The translations under genes were made by a program, and so were the position numbers. The notes beneath the pieces are model-generated. The model was not told the origin of the DNA and did not search any database. It saw only the letters and a program-made list of their open reading frames with translations. This document shows, in pieces, positions 25,236 to 37,324 of a stretch of 64,000 nt of DNA (its first letter is position 1; each line of letters opens with the position of its first letter). The stretch lies in NCBI GenBank assembly GCA_029959195.1, contig CP114127.1, positions 1,701,232 to 1,765,231 of the forward strand, given 5' to 3'. The stretch is from Dictyophora rubrovolvata. Its lineage: Eukaryota; Basidiomycota; Agaricomycetes; Phallales; Phallaceae.

Positions 25236-27272
25236 ATGGATAGCTCCTTTGAAAAAGCAAGCAACTATAGTTCCGAAGCAATCAATTCCAAAGAAGAAGA
25301 GGCCGAAAGGGCTCTCACCAGGAAAATTGACTGGTGTCTGCTTCCCATCCTGACTTCGTTGTACCTTCTTTCTTTTTTGGACAGGTAATCTATTTTGCTC
25401 CCTATCTAAGCTTCGTTCATTTATCAATCAATCACTTTTAATAGATCTAATGTCGGTAATGCGAAGGTTGATGGCCTTGCGACCCAGATCAACTTGAAGG
25501 GGGCTGAATACAACAGTATGTTCCATTTTCAGAGGTATATCAACTCGGGGGCTTAGTTTATGAATAAGCTGGTCTGGCTTTATATTTCGTTGGCTGTAGG
25601 TTTCGATTTGCCTCATTTTGTCTGGGACTCTATTCTGATCTCGTTCACGCTGTCCACAAGACGTACTTTTCGAGATTCCCGCAAATATTGCTCTGAAGCG
25701 CACGTCGCCCAAAGTTTGGCTGCCGACAATTACCCTAACATGGGGCGTCATCAGCGTTTGTCAAGGACTTGTCGTTAACAAGGCTGGGTTTTACGCCGTG
25801 CGCTTCATTCTCGGCGCAACAGAGGCTGGTCTTTTTCCAGGAGTAACATACGTCTTTTCTATCTACTATACCAGGCGCCAGCGTTCAGCGCGTGTTTCTT
25901 TTTTCTTTTCCGGATCGGCGCTCGCTGGCGCATTCGGCGGTGTGCTTGCATATCTTCTCGGCCTTATTAACGGAGGCGGCAAACCAAGATGGGCATGGAT
26001 CTTCATTGTTGAGGGTCTAATAACGATTGTCGTCTCTTTCTTGGCTTATTTCTTAGTTCCTTCGTGGCCGCAACATGCATCGTTTCTCACGGAACAAGAA
26101 AGGGAAAGACTAATTACTAGATTGCGCCGTGATACAGATTCTGCAGATTCAGAGTCTTTTAGTTGGAGGGGAGTAAAGCAAGCCCTGGTTGACCCTCTGT
26201 CGTATCTGTATGGACTCATCTTCCACGGAGGAGCGTATACAATGTATTCAATTTCGCTGTTCCTTCCTACGATCATCAATAACCTTGGTTTTGCTACATG
26301 GAAAGCTCAGGTGAGTTGACAGAATATTTTCTCTGTTTGACAATTCCATGCCAATAATTCACCACACAGCTTTTAACAACTCCACCATATACGGTACGTC
26401 TCTTACTATTTTCGCCTAGAGGTTCATGTAAATTTGAGTTTGTAGGCCGCGTTCATCATTACCAACTTCGTGGTATGGCTGACATCAAAATATAACTGTC
26501 GCATAGCATTTTCTATCATAGCTTCCTCTCTCGTAGCTCTCGTAGGCTATGTCATTTTGTACGTATCCATTTCCTTCCAGTCTACACAAGTATTAGTGAT
26601 GGAACTTCTCGTTTTTAGAATAGCTGCCCCCACTGCTGGTTCGCAGTACTTCGGAACGTTTGTCATTGTAAGTGGTGTATACACCGCAAACGCACTGCTT
26701 TTATCATGGCCATCCGAGAATGTCTCTGCTCAAACAAAACGCGTTAGTACCACACAGATGTTGTCGCTGGCACTTCGGCGCTTCAGCCCTGAGCTGACCC
26801 GCTGTCGTTTTGGCAGGCTGTTGTTCTTGCGTTACAAATAACGCTCGGCGATATAGGTGCCATTACTGGTAAGGACTCACCGTCTTTGCTTCAACTTCAG
26901 TGCACAAACTAAAGGTGACACTTTAGGATCTTTAGTATATCGACCAAGTCTCTCCGCTCACAACTTCCGGACTCCCAATGTATGATTTCCGTTACTCCAA
27001 ACAGCTGACACTGTTTAAAACTCAAATAACGTTCTTCACAGATAATTGCGATTGGATACACGCTTGTTGTTGCTTTTACTGCATTTTCTCTCTGGTTTTT
27101 TATGCAGCGAGAAAATATTAAACGAGATGGATTAGCTAATGGGAGTAGTACTGAAAATATTGGGAATGCCGTAGGAAGCAAAGGCTGGGCGAACGGATGG
27201 AACGAACCAGAAGAATTGGAATTGAGGAGAGAATTGGGAGACAAGCATCCTTCTTGGAGATATCGGGTGTGA
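25236..27272 (+). CDS. MFS transporter, Dal5 / anion-cation symporter type
   Basis: Twelve-helix plasma-membrane carrier of the allantoate permease-like group. The cytosolic N-terminus ends KIDWCLLPILTSLYLLSFLD. Family motifs follow: RSNVGNAKVDGLATQINL, YVLFEIPANIALKRTSPK, then GATEAGLFPGVTYVFSIYYT and WAWIFIVEGLITIVVSF. The second half carries WPSENVSAQTKRAVVLALQI and YRPSLSAHNFRTPN, and the protein ends in a hydrophilic tail (DKHPSWRYRV). Exons join in phase throughout; the early part needs the junction at the TGT of FVGY (donor GTAGGT near 25594). The substrate is probably an organic anion or small nitrogen compound, by family only. Confidence 0.88.
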
Positions 27273-27995
27273 TTGTGATCCAAATTTGGCTTCGAGATGA
27301 GGCGCAGATATTGTAGGATATGTTTCTTAAGTTGGGGTGTGTTTGATTAAATACTATATTGGGGGGTTTTCTCAGGCTACTTGGCAGACGAGTTCCTGAA
27401 AGTCTAGGGTCGTACGACTATGGATCACTCGTCTGTCAACAATTTGTTATTAATGTATTATTATAAGATCCTCAGACGCGTTACAGTTTTTATCTAGGCG
27501 ATGGATATCAACCTTCGTCTCTAATACGAGACGGATGTACAATACATGTGTTTACGAACTAGATCTATGCAATACCGTCTGATGGATAATAAATTACTTA
27601 CACGCATGCACACTGACACGACGCCGTTGTCTCACCCTTTGTCTCAGTGTCTTGTGCAACTTCTTTTCTATCATCCTTTCTAATGATTTTCAAACATAAT
27701 AACAACATAATAACGCGCAGTGGGTGACGTTAAATAACTAGCTCAAGGACGGTATTTGTTTATATTAACAGGCGAGTCCAAGGTCATTGAAGGCGTTCTG
27801 AACCAGTTGCAAAAACCTATTCGCGTTTTTCATATTGTATGCTGGTGAAGCATGTCATAAATCGATCCCCCGACGATTGATGTTTAAAGCAGGTTGGTGA
27901 AACGTAGATCTATTCGGTACATGGACATGAACTACAAGATTGGATGATACACATAGTGATACATACAAATAACATTTTGTCAAACTAGCCGCTTT
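27273..27995. other. Convergent 3' region, no gene seen
   Basis: 723 bp, AT-rich, between the transporter stop and the stop of the minus-strand deaminase-like gene. Confidence 0.45.
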
Positions 27996-29498
27996 TTATT
28001 GAGGATTTTCAAACTCAGTGCGAGTGTTTCCTTCTTGCCATCCTGTGACATCTGGTTGTACTACTACTCTCCGAGTCACAAGGCAAGCCATAATTTTCTT
28101 GATCATATCAGAGAATGTTTGTCGAATAATGATATTTGGATCGTAAGAAGAAAAGCTCCAAGGGAAATACCATTTTCCGCCGCACGTCTTCTCAAATTTG
28201 ATGTTCCGACTTTTGTTTGAAGCCTTGATATACGATGAGCAAGCGGAGCATGTTTGTTTAGATCCACCAATTTGACGCAGTGGAGGAGGGCAAGGATTCG
28301 AGACATAATGATTAATAAGCGCCACCTCGCAATGAATTGGATAATGTGTTGTGAAAACTGGATTCACGGCGTTTGAAGAAGAGGAGAGCGGCAACGCGGA
28401 ATTCAACGCTTCCAATAGCTTGGATTCGTCGGTTAATGTTCTACGTCCGGTAGCCATTGTCGTAGATAGAACCTTCTCCCAGGATGGTGGTTCAGAAATT
28501 GGATAAGACAGGGTCGAAACGTGCACTACTTCAAGATGCCGTAAGATGATTTCTCTGTTACGGACAAAAGCTGAGTATCCAAGAATATCACTGATATGTT
28601 GCTCCAATGCGATGACCTTTTTTATGTAGTTTGTCAAGGAAAACGGTGGTTGGTTCAACCACCTTGGATCTAATTAAACTGAGTTCTTTCGCATCGTTGT
28701 AAAAACTTTGTGATGCTTACCTCTGCATACTTTTACGGACATACATTCGCAGTTTGTTAGATGATGACCCAAAATACGTCGTCCAAGCAGACCAACCCCT
28801 GAGACTAGATAAAGGAAACCTGCACCCGGAGAGTCTTCACGTTCCAAATGCTCGTGAACCAAAACGGTCATGAAGCTATAGAACTGTTGAAGTTCTGCGT
28901 AAAATTCTGATCGAGATACATTCCCTCTGGCAGGTTCAACGGCGGAACATAGTTCGGTGAACAAGCAGAAGTAGTCCCATCTGTTCTGCTTAAGCACGCG
29001 ATATCTGAATTTCTTGTATCCAAATGAATAGATGGCTGTTTTTAACTGTCCGATCTCCTTCTCACAGACTTGTTGTAGGTCCTTTTGCAATTGTAGCTCG
29101 TCACGCTCTTGTAGTCTGCAACGCTCCGATATGGACTGTAATATATTCCAGACCGAACGAATATGGGAAGTAAGCCTTTCTTCTCTGTGCTTGCTTCCAG
29201 CGAACGCCTCTCTATTTATAAGTTTCTTGGTCTGATTGGCATCGGACGCAAATGTGAAGCGGATAAAGTTCTGAGGAAGGATCTGAACGCCAACAGCCAA
29301 AGTTTCCCCTATTTCTTCCGAGACACAAATGCTGGCCAGAGCATCCAGCAAAGTGGCCACATCTCCAGGTAATTCTATCTTTCTGCCCCTTCCTGTACGA
29401 CGGGGGTCGCGCAAATTTAAGGAGGCAGCTAGGGCGACGACGTGCGATACATCATCGTGATTGGGAGACATAGGTTCTGTGACTCGCTTGGCCGGCAA
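27996..29498 (-). CDS. OTT_1508-like deaminase-fold protein
   Basis: Two exons (29498-28721 and 28669-27996) give 483 aa. The C-terminal part has a deaminase-type zinc site: THYPIHCEVALINHYV provides the His and Glu, and GGSKQTCSACSSYIKASNK provides the CxxC. It is followed by GGKWYFPWSF, a block I associate with the fungal OTT_1508-like deaminase family. The N-terminal 260 residues are helical and hold no domain I can name. The family is predicted to deaminate a nucleic acid or nucleotide base; the substrate is unknown. It is divergent from the Pil1-like gene. Confidence is high for the fold signature and low for the reaction. Confidence 0.75.
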
Positions 29499-30020
29499 AA
29501 CCTGATTCCGATGTGGTTGAAGACTTGGCTTCGTCCATCGTGTTTTGCAAAAGTACAGAAGAGACGTTAATTAGCTACCATTAGTTCATATGCCTATGCT
29601 ATGGGGCAGTACGTAATAAAACTGACTACTGCTGAGATGTGTACCAGTAAAATAAATAATTGAGAATTGCCCTCCATTGCTCCGAATATAATATCGTTGA
29701 ATTGACATCTAAACTTGAGACTCATTTAATGATTACGGCCTATTGCAATACATGTCATATCATTCCAATGTAGGATCAATATATTTTGTTTTTTTTTCTT
29801 TTGCTACGAGGACAGACCAAGGAAAGCTTAGGGTCGGATGACGTATGATGGACCGTTGTGGACACTATTCCGGCATCCCGCCTCCGCTCCCTGTTTTCGT
29901 GCACCGCAGTATTCCTGGCTGACATAAGACCACATCTGACGACGAACGACCACGACTCCTTTTTCCTTGTTTTGATCACATCATTGTAACACTGTTGTCT
30001 TACTTTTATCTCAAGAAGCT
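29499..30020. promoter_or_regulatory. Promoter region between the divergent deaminase and Pil1-like genes
   Basis: 522 bp between start codons at 29498 and 30021. No clear TATA box and no other gene. Confidence 0.45.
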
Positions 30021-32884
30021 ATGTTTAGAAGCAAGACTTCTTCTTTTGCTACTAAAATCGCTCATACCTCCACGATACCTGCTTTAGGAAATAAGGATCT
30101 TAGACTTCTTCAAGATGTCATTATAAATGAGAAGGGAATCTTAACTGCGTGTGTAGTTTAGCATCCTCAATCATATCACAGATGTACTCAATTCCTGCTT
30201 ACAGAATGCAGAAGCTAGCCATCGAATTTTCCAAAGCCTCGGAGTCTTTAAAGAGTTGGGGACTGGGAGAAGGTGAAGACTTGGGGGTATGTTGGTCTGC
30301 AGACATCTTCTTTTCGCATTCTGATTATCTCTGTTTTAAGGATATAATGTCACATTCGTCATCAATATTTGGATATTTAAGCGCTGCTTTAAACAACTAC
30401 GCGAATCATGAGCACTCTGTCCGAGCACACTTGAAGACAATTCGAACCCGCGAAGAGAAACTTGAAGAATTAAAACGCAAGAGGAAAAGTGTAGCTTCGA
30501 AGGCCGATGCCGCTGAGAAGAAACTGAGCAAGATGTCAGGAGAGGTAGTATTTTTCAGTGATATAGGCGTATTGTCTCTGATCCTTTTCATCTCTGTAGA
30601 ATAAGAATCTTCCAACGCAGACCGTGCACTTAAATCAACTCAGAGATGAGATTCGACAACTTGATACAGAAATTACAATTGAGGAGACTAAGTTGGGAGA
30701 TTTTAAACGATTATGTTCTCGTAATTTCATGGCTCTCAAGTTTGGTGGTTTACTGGAATTGGGTGAAAAGGCAACGGTGTGTTTATGTTTACACAGGTAT
30801 TTATGAAGCTTTTTCTAACATTCTCATTTCAAGATCGTCGGAGAGTTGGGAAAACTCCTAATTGAGGTGAAAAAGACGTATATTTAATACGCTGCGACGT
30901 TACTGACTAGCTTCAGGAAATACCACTGGATGCAACGCCACCGGGTCAGCCACGCACATTTTTTCAGTCGCATGCCAAAACTACGGCAATTGTAGATGAA
31001 GTTTCGCGATGTATGGCCAAGGTTGTCTTTAACCCAGGACCCGAAGTAAGCATTAGTGCCGATGCTTACGATCCACGTACTTCAAGGGATGCCGATACTT
31101 CTCGAGTCTCCGATGAACCAGCCTCATATTCCAATACTTATGGTAGCTCGCAGCATCCAGCGACAAACTACACCGACACATTGAGCAGTCCCTTGCCATC
31201 TAATAATGTCGGTCTACCTACCAATGAATTGGGAGAACTATCATCACCACGGCGACAATACGGTTCTCAAGCTGGTCCTATTCCTTCTCCCCCCAGTTAC
31301 GACCTCGCAAGCGGAAGGAATAGCGGCACTGATCGATTTGCCACTTTTCCCGTCAAAAACCGACAGCCTACACCCGCTCTTGCTATTCCACCTGAAATCA
31401 GTCGTATGGACAGCTTTGGTACCAACGTCGCTATGGCTTTGCGATATGCAGAAGGTGGCGAGTCTACTACTCCGAGCTCGAACACCCCGGTCAATCGCAA
31501 AGCTATTCAATACACCGATGAAGAGTCGCAGTTACCTTACGTGCAATATGGCAACCAGAATAATGAACAAAGTGGCCATGACATTCCAGTTGGTGTGCGC
31601 TTCCGGACGCCTAGTATAGAGGTGTCTGGCAGGCCACCCATTGCTCCTGGGGTTGATAGCCCCACGTATCCTCGAGAGCTACAGCAGCAACAGCAACAAC
31701 AGCCGAGTGCGTGGTCAGGAGGTACTCCGCGTAGATCTAGACGGAAGTTATCAGATGGTGAGTGGGAGTTTGAAGACGAGGGTATGCCGTGGATCAGAAG
31801 ACACCAGGGATAGAAGAACTGGTGGAAGCTTTTTTTCTCCCTTTTCCTTCTTTTTATTTTTCTTTATTGTAATCCATCGATACCCCCCAATACCCTGATC
31901 CTTCGATGTTTTGAAACAGTTTCTCATGTGAACTACACAGCCGGTGAAGCATCTACCGATAACTTGGATGTCCCTGAAGAAGTTGGTGGAGAAGAAGACG
32001 AAGAACAAGATGGTGGCGATGGTGGTGGCGGCGGCATTGAAGTTATAGGGAACCCTGCGTATGATCATGAGGTGTTTGTCAGTGATCAGGATGATCACTA
32101 TGAAGACGATGAGCGTGAACGCAACGCGGCCGCTGCTCGGGAAATTGCCCGCGAAATGGACACACTCGGGTTTCCCATGCCTCCGCCTTTCACGTCGTTG
32201 CCACAACGACAGGAGACGCCCCTGGATCTTCCGAGCCCCATATCCACCCAGGTGGGACCGCCGCAATTGGCCCAACCTTTGGAGACGCAGCAGCAATCTC
32301 AAGAACATCAGGCACCACATCCGAGTTTTTCCCAGACTAATGTACCCTCGCATCAGCAACAACAGTTGACGTCTCGTCGGACTCCAAGCCCTCTCGATCC
32401 ACCCAGTCAAGCGCAATCAAATGTCTCTCCTATCACTGCACCTAGCGGGCATTCATATTCGCCGCATCGTGCTGGATCGCCTCAAGGACCTCCAACAACT
32501 TCGATATCACGAAATGATTATAGCGTGGCTGTAGCTGCTTCAGCGTCTAACACCTCGATTCCTCCCCCTCAGACTGGTGTTGGCGGTCCGCGAACTATTT
32601 CAGCAGCTGCATTCAAACGCGGAGTAAAAGACGGTGAAGCGAAAAGGAGATTCCTACCAGCTAGTCCCAGTCCTAGGCCTAGTATTGATAATGGAGCCGT
32701 TGTAGCTGTGTCGCCTGCTGAGGGTGGGGCGCCTTCGGCTCATCGACCACCTGCTTTGATTCCTGGCGGACAACCTGTAACATCTTCCGAGCCAAATGAA
32801 CCCAGCAGTCCATCTTCTGTTTTGGACTATGGTGCTCTTGGTCATATCCGGATTGCAAATGCGACGCAGACACAATATGAATAA
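30021..32884 (+). CDS. Eisosome core protein, Pil1/Lsp1 family, with a long low-complexity tail
   Basis: A BAR-domain protein that scaffolds plasma-membrane furrows (eisosomes). Seven exons (30021-30148, 30205-30286, 30341-30544, 30600-30776, 30834-30866, 30917-31781, 31920-32884) give 817 aa in phase. Family blocks: LGNKDLRLLQDVIINEKG, WGLGEGEDLGDIM, HLKTIRTREEKLEELKRKR, EKKLSKMSGE, LNQLRDEIRQLDTEI, LGDFKRLCSRNFMALKFGG, and IVGELGKLLIEEIP. The BAR region ends near residue 260. The rest is Pro/Ser/Gln-rich with an acidic patch (EEVGGEEDEEQDGG), a poly-Gln stretch and SPxP motifs. Yeast Pil1 is only about 340 aa. The last intron (31782-31919) is set by phase; without it the protein stops at 31813. 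Confidence 0.9.
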
Positions 32885-33379
32885 GACATATGTCATCAAA
32901 TATCTGTGTATTGTTTGCCTTTCGTTATTTATTAGAGAAAGTTATAACGTGCTTTCTCTATTTTTTTTGTATGTTATTTCTCATATCACACCTCCATCTT
33001 TTCGTATGCCAGTAATTGTATCTATATGCCCAGTCTTAGACTACCAGCAAGCAGGTGTGAGAACTGTAGCCGCCCACTTTTTACAGCATAGAAACTTTGA
33101 TGTTCAACGAATGCGTCTAAACACATACGATTGCTGCTTCAGGCAACACATTTTCTTCAAATTCGGTCTTAGCATCTTATCGGGCCATGTGCTGCGTAAG
33201 GAACGTAATAAGCCCCTAACGAACCACTGATAGCCTAAGGTCGAATTGATCGACAAATCAGGCTTTCAAATATGAAATACTATTGGAAGTGAAAATAACA
33301 ACCTAAGACTAATATACGCCCATATATACAGGAATTACAAGAAATGAAGAGCTGATGGCCGGCAGGGTCCCAAAAAATC
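32885..33379. other. Convergent 3' region, no gene seen
   Basis: 495 bp between the Pil1-like stop and the peroxygenase stop on the other strand. Confidence 0.45.
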
Positions 33380-34732
33380 TCAGTCAGTTCCAAAAGGAAA
33401 AACCTGAGTGCAGTTATGACCTTCTACTGCAGAGAAGAAAAAGTTTAAATTTGTATTGAGAGCACCTCTGAGCTGACCAGTGGGATTGGGATACTGGAGC
33501 TTCAAAACACGAAGAACGATATCTTCGTAAATTCCACAGAAGTCGAACAAGTTGGGAGTGTTGGGCATTAAAGTAAAATTGTTGACGCCATTGTTGACAC
33601 CCGGAGTGAAAGGGTGCTTGTCAAATATCTGTTGAACGAGCGGCATTATAACAGGGAAACTGACTGCTGCTGGTTGACGATTGAATCCTGCTGGCAACAT
33701 GTTCGTGTCAAAGAAATCTCTGGCGGCTGTAAGGCTGAGTTGTCCGTTATTCAAACGGCCGTCCACAAAAAAGATAGTGGGGAAGACAGCTTCTGAAAAG
33801 GCGGATAAGATCCGTGGGGAGACAAAGCTGAGTTGTGGGTTTGTTTGAATTGATTCTTCAAGACGCTGATGACGGAGCTCGGCCGCCGCGTTTATGTCGT
33901 ATGTGCCCTTAGCGCCGAACTGTTCAGAGAAAGATGAGAACTAGATAGCAATAATTAGTCAAACTATCCATTAAAGTTTTAGGAAATTTATTATGTGACC
34001 TCGTCAAAACGTTGTTCGTTGAAAACTGCTGCGTTACCAAAGAAAGCATCAACACGAGTCATGCTCGTATCACCTTTTTACCCACACATTGTTAACTCGT
34101 TTTATCAAAAAAAAAAAAACTAAACAATAAACTTTACCTTCAAATGTTCCGTGAAGACTCAGACCTCCAACTAAAGCTGGTTGTGGAGGGTCAGGACCAG
34201 TTTCAGGGGTTTTCATTCCAATGCTCAGAAGATTCGTCAAAGGATTTCCATCAATCAAATGAGCTTGATAGACCAAGAACTTGGCGAAATCATTTCCTAA
34301 GTTATATCCTAAGAAAGGCCTCAGTAAGGATGGGGGGAAGTACGCGAAATTGCATGCCTTCCATGACAGCCGTTACAAGCTGGTCTGGTCTGGCGACACC
34401 TGACCTCGGGAGGTACTACCAAGCATAGATCAACGAAGGTGAGCGATGAGGTTTTTCGGGATACATACCCCGTGGTTAGCAAGAGTATTCAGCCCGGGAC
34501 ATGGCCCGCGAAGATCGGTGGGTTGAGGAGGAATAAAAGGATGAGCAGGGTCATTGACTAGCTTGATTGAGTCATTTTTCAAGGGACCTGGAGGATTGGG
34601 GATAATTGCGACGGAGTTACGGGCAATGAATTCGTCGACATCTCTTTGACTGAGTCCAGCAAGAGATTCATAAGCCGGAAAAGCAAGTGTAAGAGAAACG
34701 AAAAGAGAAAAAAGTGCGAATTTTTTTATCAT
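33380..34732 (-). CDS. Heme-thiolate peroxygenase (UPO / chloroperoxidase family), copy A
   Basis: Secreted heme-thiolate enzyme that uses H2O2 to oxygenate organic substrates. The signal peptide is KKFALFSLFVSLTLAFPA. The heme-ligand motif is RGPCPGLNTLANHG, continuing YLPRSGVARPDQ, and the acid-base motif is FEGDTSMTRVDAFFGN, as in long-type UPOs. Several N-x-T/S sites and a C-terminal cysteine pair (FDFCGIYED and EGHNCTQVFP) are visible. The intron after VTAVMEG appears to use a GC donor (AAG|GCATGC near 34359); paralogue B has a normal GT there. A TATA-like sequence lies about 70 bp upstream (34802-34810). No lesion was found. Confidence 0.9.
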
Positions 34733-37324
34733 TCTCTTTAGCCCGCGTCAATGGTTGAGATGAGGCGAGATGGCGAAGAAACAAAGACGAATCTTGAGCC
34801 TTCTTATATGCAAACAAACCGTGAATTGAGACTGTCCATACTTTGAGCTATTGAAGACAAAGTCATAATGGTGAAACTACCATTCGCTCTCGAGGTTTTC
34901 CATCCGCTAGTTGATCCACCCCTGGATGAAAGACAGTATAGGAAAGAGCAGATGGAGCGCGAGGAATTGAAATCAACCCAAGGGTGTCAAGTGTGGTGAA
35001 ACAATGGCTGACTTGGGAGAATATTACACGCATTCTACTAGTTTCGGAAATAACCTATCCAGTGATCAATATCCAAGAGAATGGCTATTAGGTAATAAAA
35101 GGAGCTAACGATCCCTTAGTTTATTCGTATATTAATAATATTACGAGCTTTGTCTTCTCCACCAGTATTGAGCAGTTTGTGAGAATGTCAAAGGTTTCAA
35201 TTGCCATCGGATGAAAGATTTCACAGAAGGCGCAAGGGCAGAGAGCCGTCGAAAACCAGTAAATTCGACTGCCGGTGATTGAGTTTTGAGCTGAATCAGT
35301 TATTAATCACATAAATTAGTTGGTACCTCTTGTGATTTGAGGTAAATTTTCACAGGAACTCCACACTGTGTGTTGTATCAATACTTGGCTCAGTGATCAG
35401 GGGAATAACAACCGCACCCCAACTCCGTCTCCGATGTCGGATTCCACCGTATACTTCCGGCTGACCTGATCGCGGTTCCTTTGATTTTTTTGACCAATTG
35501 GATGTGACAATTTCAATGCATGGGATAAACGAACGCCATACGAACGATTCAAGCCAGTTGAGGTAAAAAGTTGAAAGAAAAGGTGTTGGAGTCCTTGAGC
35601 GGCAGCACGCGGGCCCGGTCATCTTTGGCTGAAATAAGTGATCGTGTAAAATGTCACTTTTCGTGCCCCGCGTCCAGCACATATGTTATTAAACAAAAAT
35701 CTAACATATGAATTAGGTTACGTTGACTCGAATAGACTTTGTCGGAATTTCACCATCACTCACATTAAGTGTGTGATGACTGGTGACTAGCTGGTGACCC
35801 CAGGTTTGAAAAGCCCAACTCGAGCACATATGAAAAGTGAACTTGATGGAGAAACTGCTTCCCGGGGAACTTGAGGACACGTTGACAAATTTGGAAAGTT
35901 GACACTTCTTTTATGCTGTGCCTTGGTATATGACGACGAGGACGCGAAGTAAACAATGTAGTGATACTCAAATCAATATACAATTAAACAAAAAACTCCG
36001 AAGGATGGATTTCAAGTTTATTAGCTCTTAGACTCACAGAAGAAAACAAGCTTAATGGTCGATCGGCATAACATCTTCAGCACGTGGATTAGGACGTCCC
36101 ATATGGAAAGAAACGCGAGAGTAAACACGAGGTGATATGGAGCCTAATTTAGAGAAACTAAATACCAAAAAAAAAAACAGCGAGCGTCGAAAAATGAGAA
36201 ACGAAAAGAAAGGTAGAACAATACCGGAAAAGGAACGTACGAAGGGCTGAGTTATAATTCATATTGCATTAAACTCGGTATCAGCTCAGTTGTGATGAAT
36301 GAAAAAGCTTCCAGCTCGAAATCCCTTGGACCTTACGCTTACGCGGGTGGAGAGTGAGTGTCGGAGGCGGAAAGAAAAAAAAAGAGTCTGGAAGGCACAA
36401 AGAGAAAAGCAGAGGGAGAGATTGAAGTATTAGACAGCATGGATAGGTACAGGAGCAACAAAAAATAATAGAGGTGTACATTTTATAAGATGGGGTAGGG
36501 AGGAAAAGCGCATGTTGTGCCGCTTAACTAGCGCTCTCTCGCTTACCGTCTGCGCGAGTTCGTCAGTTTGCATCATGCAACACAAATCGAGCTGTCTATC
36601 TGACTATGGAATAAAATACACTTCAACATGAGGATTAATATTGAGAATTAATCAGGGGTTCCAAAATAAAAAAGAATTCAAGTTTGTACCACCAGTATTA
36701 TGCATAATGAGAGCAACTTTTCCTATATAACGTTAGGACACCTCATTATTTTTTTTATGGAGCTTTTGGTCATTGAAGTATTTGGACATGGTCCAGCATT
36801 CGTAGAGGACACCTCATTATTACCGGCTACTATTGTGCGCATGTGGTCATTGGACTGAGATACATGATAAGAGATTTCTAAATCACGAACCGCGTCATGG
36901 TTAGCTGACCTAGTATACCCGAAAAAAAGGCAAGAATTTAGTGTGAATTCACGCGGTCGGTACACCATGTATATACGCTTAAGAGCGAGAACAGCTAAGA
37001 GTCTGCAATCCCTGGGTTCATTGTCAAAATTCACTGCTGCACGTGAGCCTAATACATCGCATATATACTGAGTGTCAGCACTTGGTGCCAATCTGTCAGT
37101 CTCGGTTGAACGGGTACTACCCAAAAAAGCGTAGCGGAAATCCATATCACAAGTTTCACCATACGGAGGAGCTTGATCATGTTTATTAGCTTAATGATTT
37201 ATTGAGTCTTCATTCTTGGGCGGTGATCTAGGTTCCCTCCTGTGCAAAAATATTGGAAGTGGTCAATAGAGTATAAAACGATATAAATCGGCCAACGGAA
37301 AAGATTCATCCAGAAAAGTAACAT
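34733..37324. other. 2.6-kb region without a supported gene
   Basis: Upstream side of peroxygenase copy A. The frames at 35350-35682 and 36723-37145 have no recognisable family and no splice structure. It holds a 16-bp direct repeat (see the repeat entry) and several short A or T runs. It is probably promoter and spacer DNA. Confidence 0.4.
36735..36821. repeat. Pair of 16-bp direct repeats
   Basis: AGGACACCTCATTATT occurs at about 36735-36750 and again at 36806-36821. No other copy was noticed nearby. Confidence 0.6.

Noticed and set aside
36723-37145. 140-aa minus-strand frame
   Set aside because: No family, no splice structure, and it overlaps the 16-bp repeat pair; probably chance.
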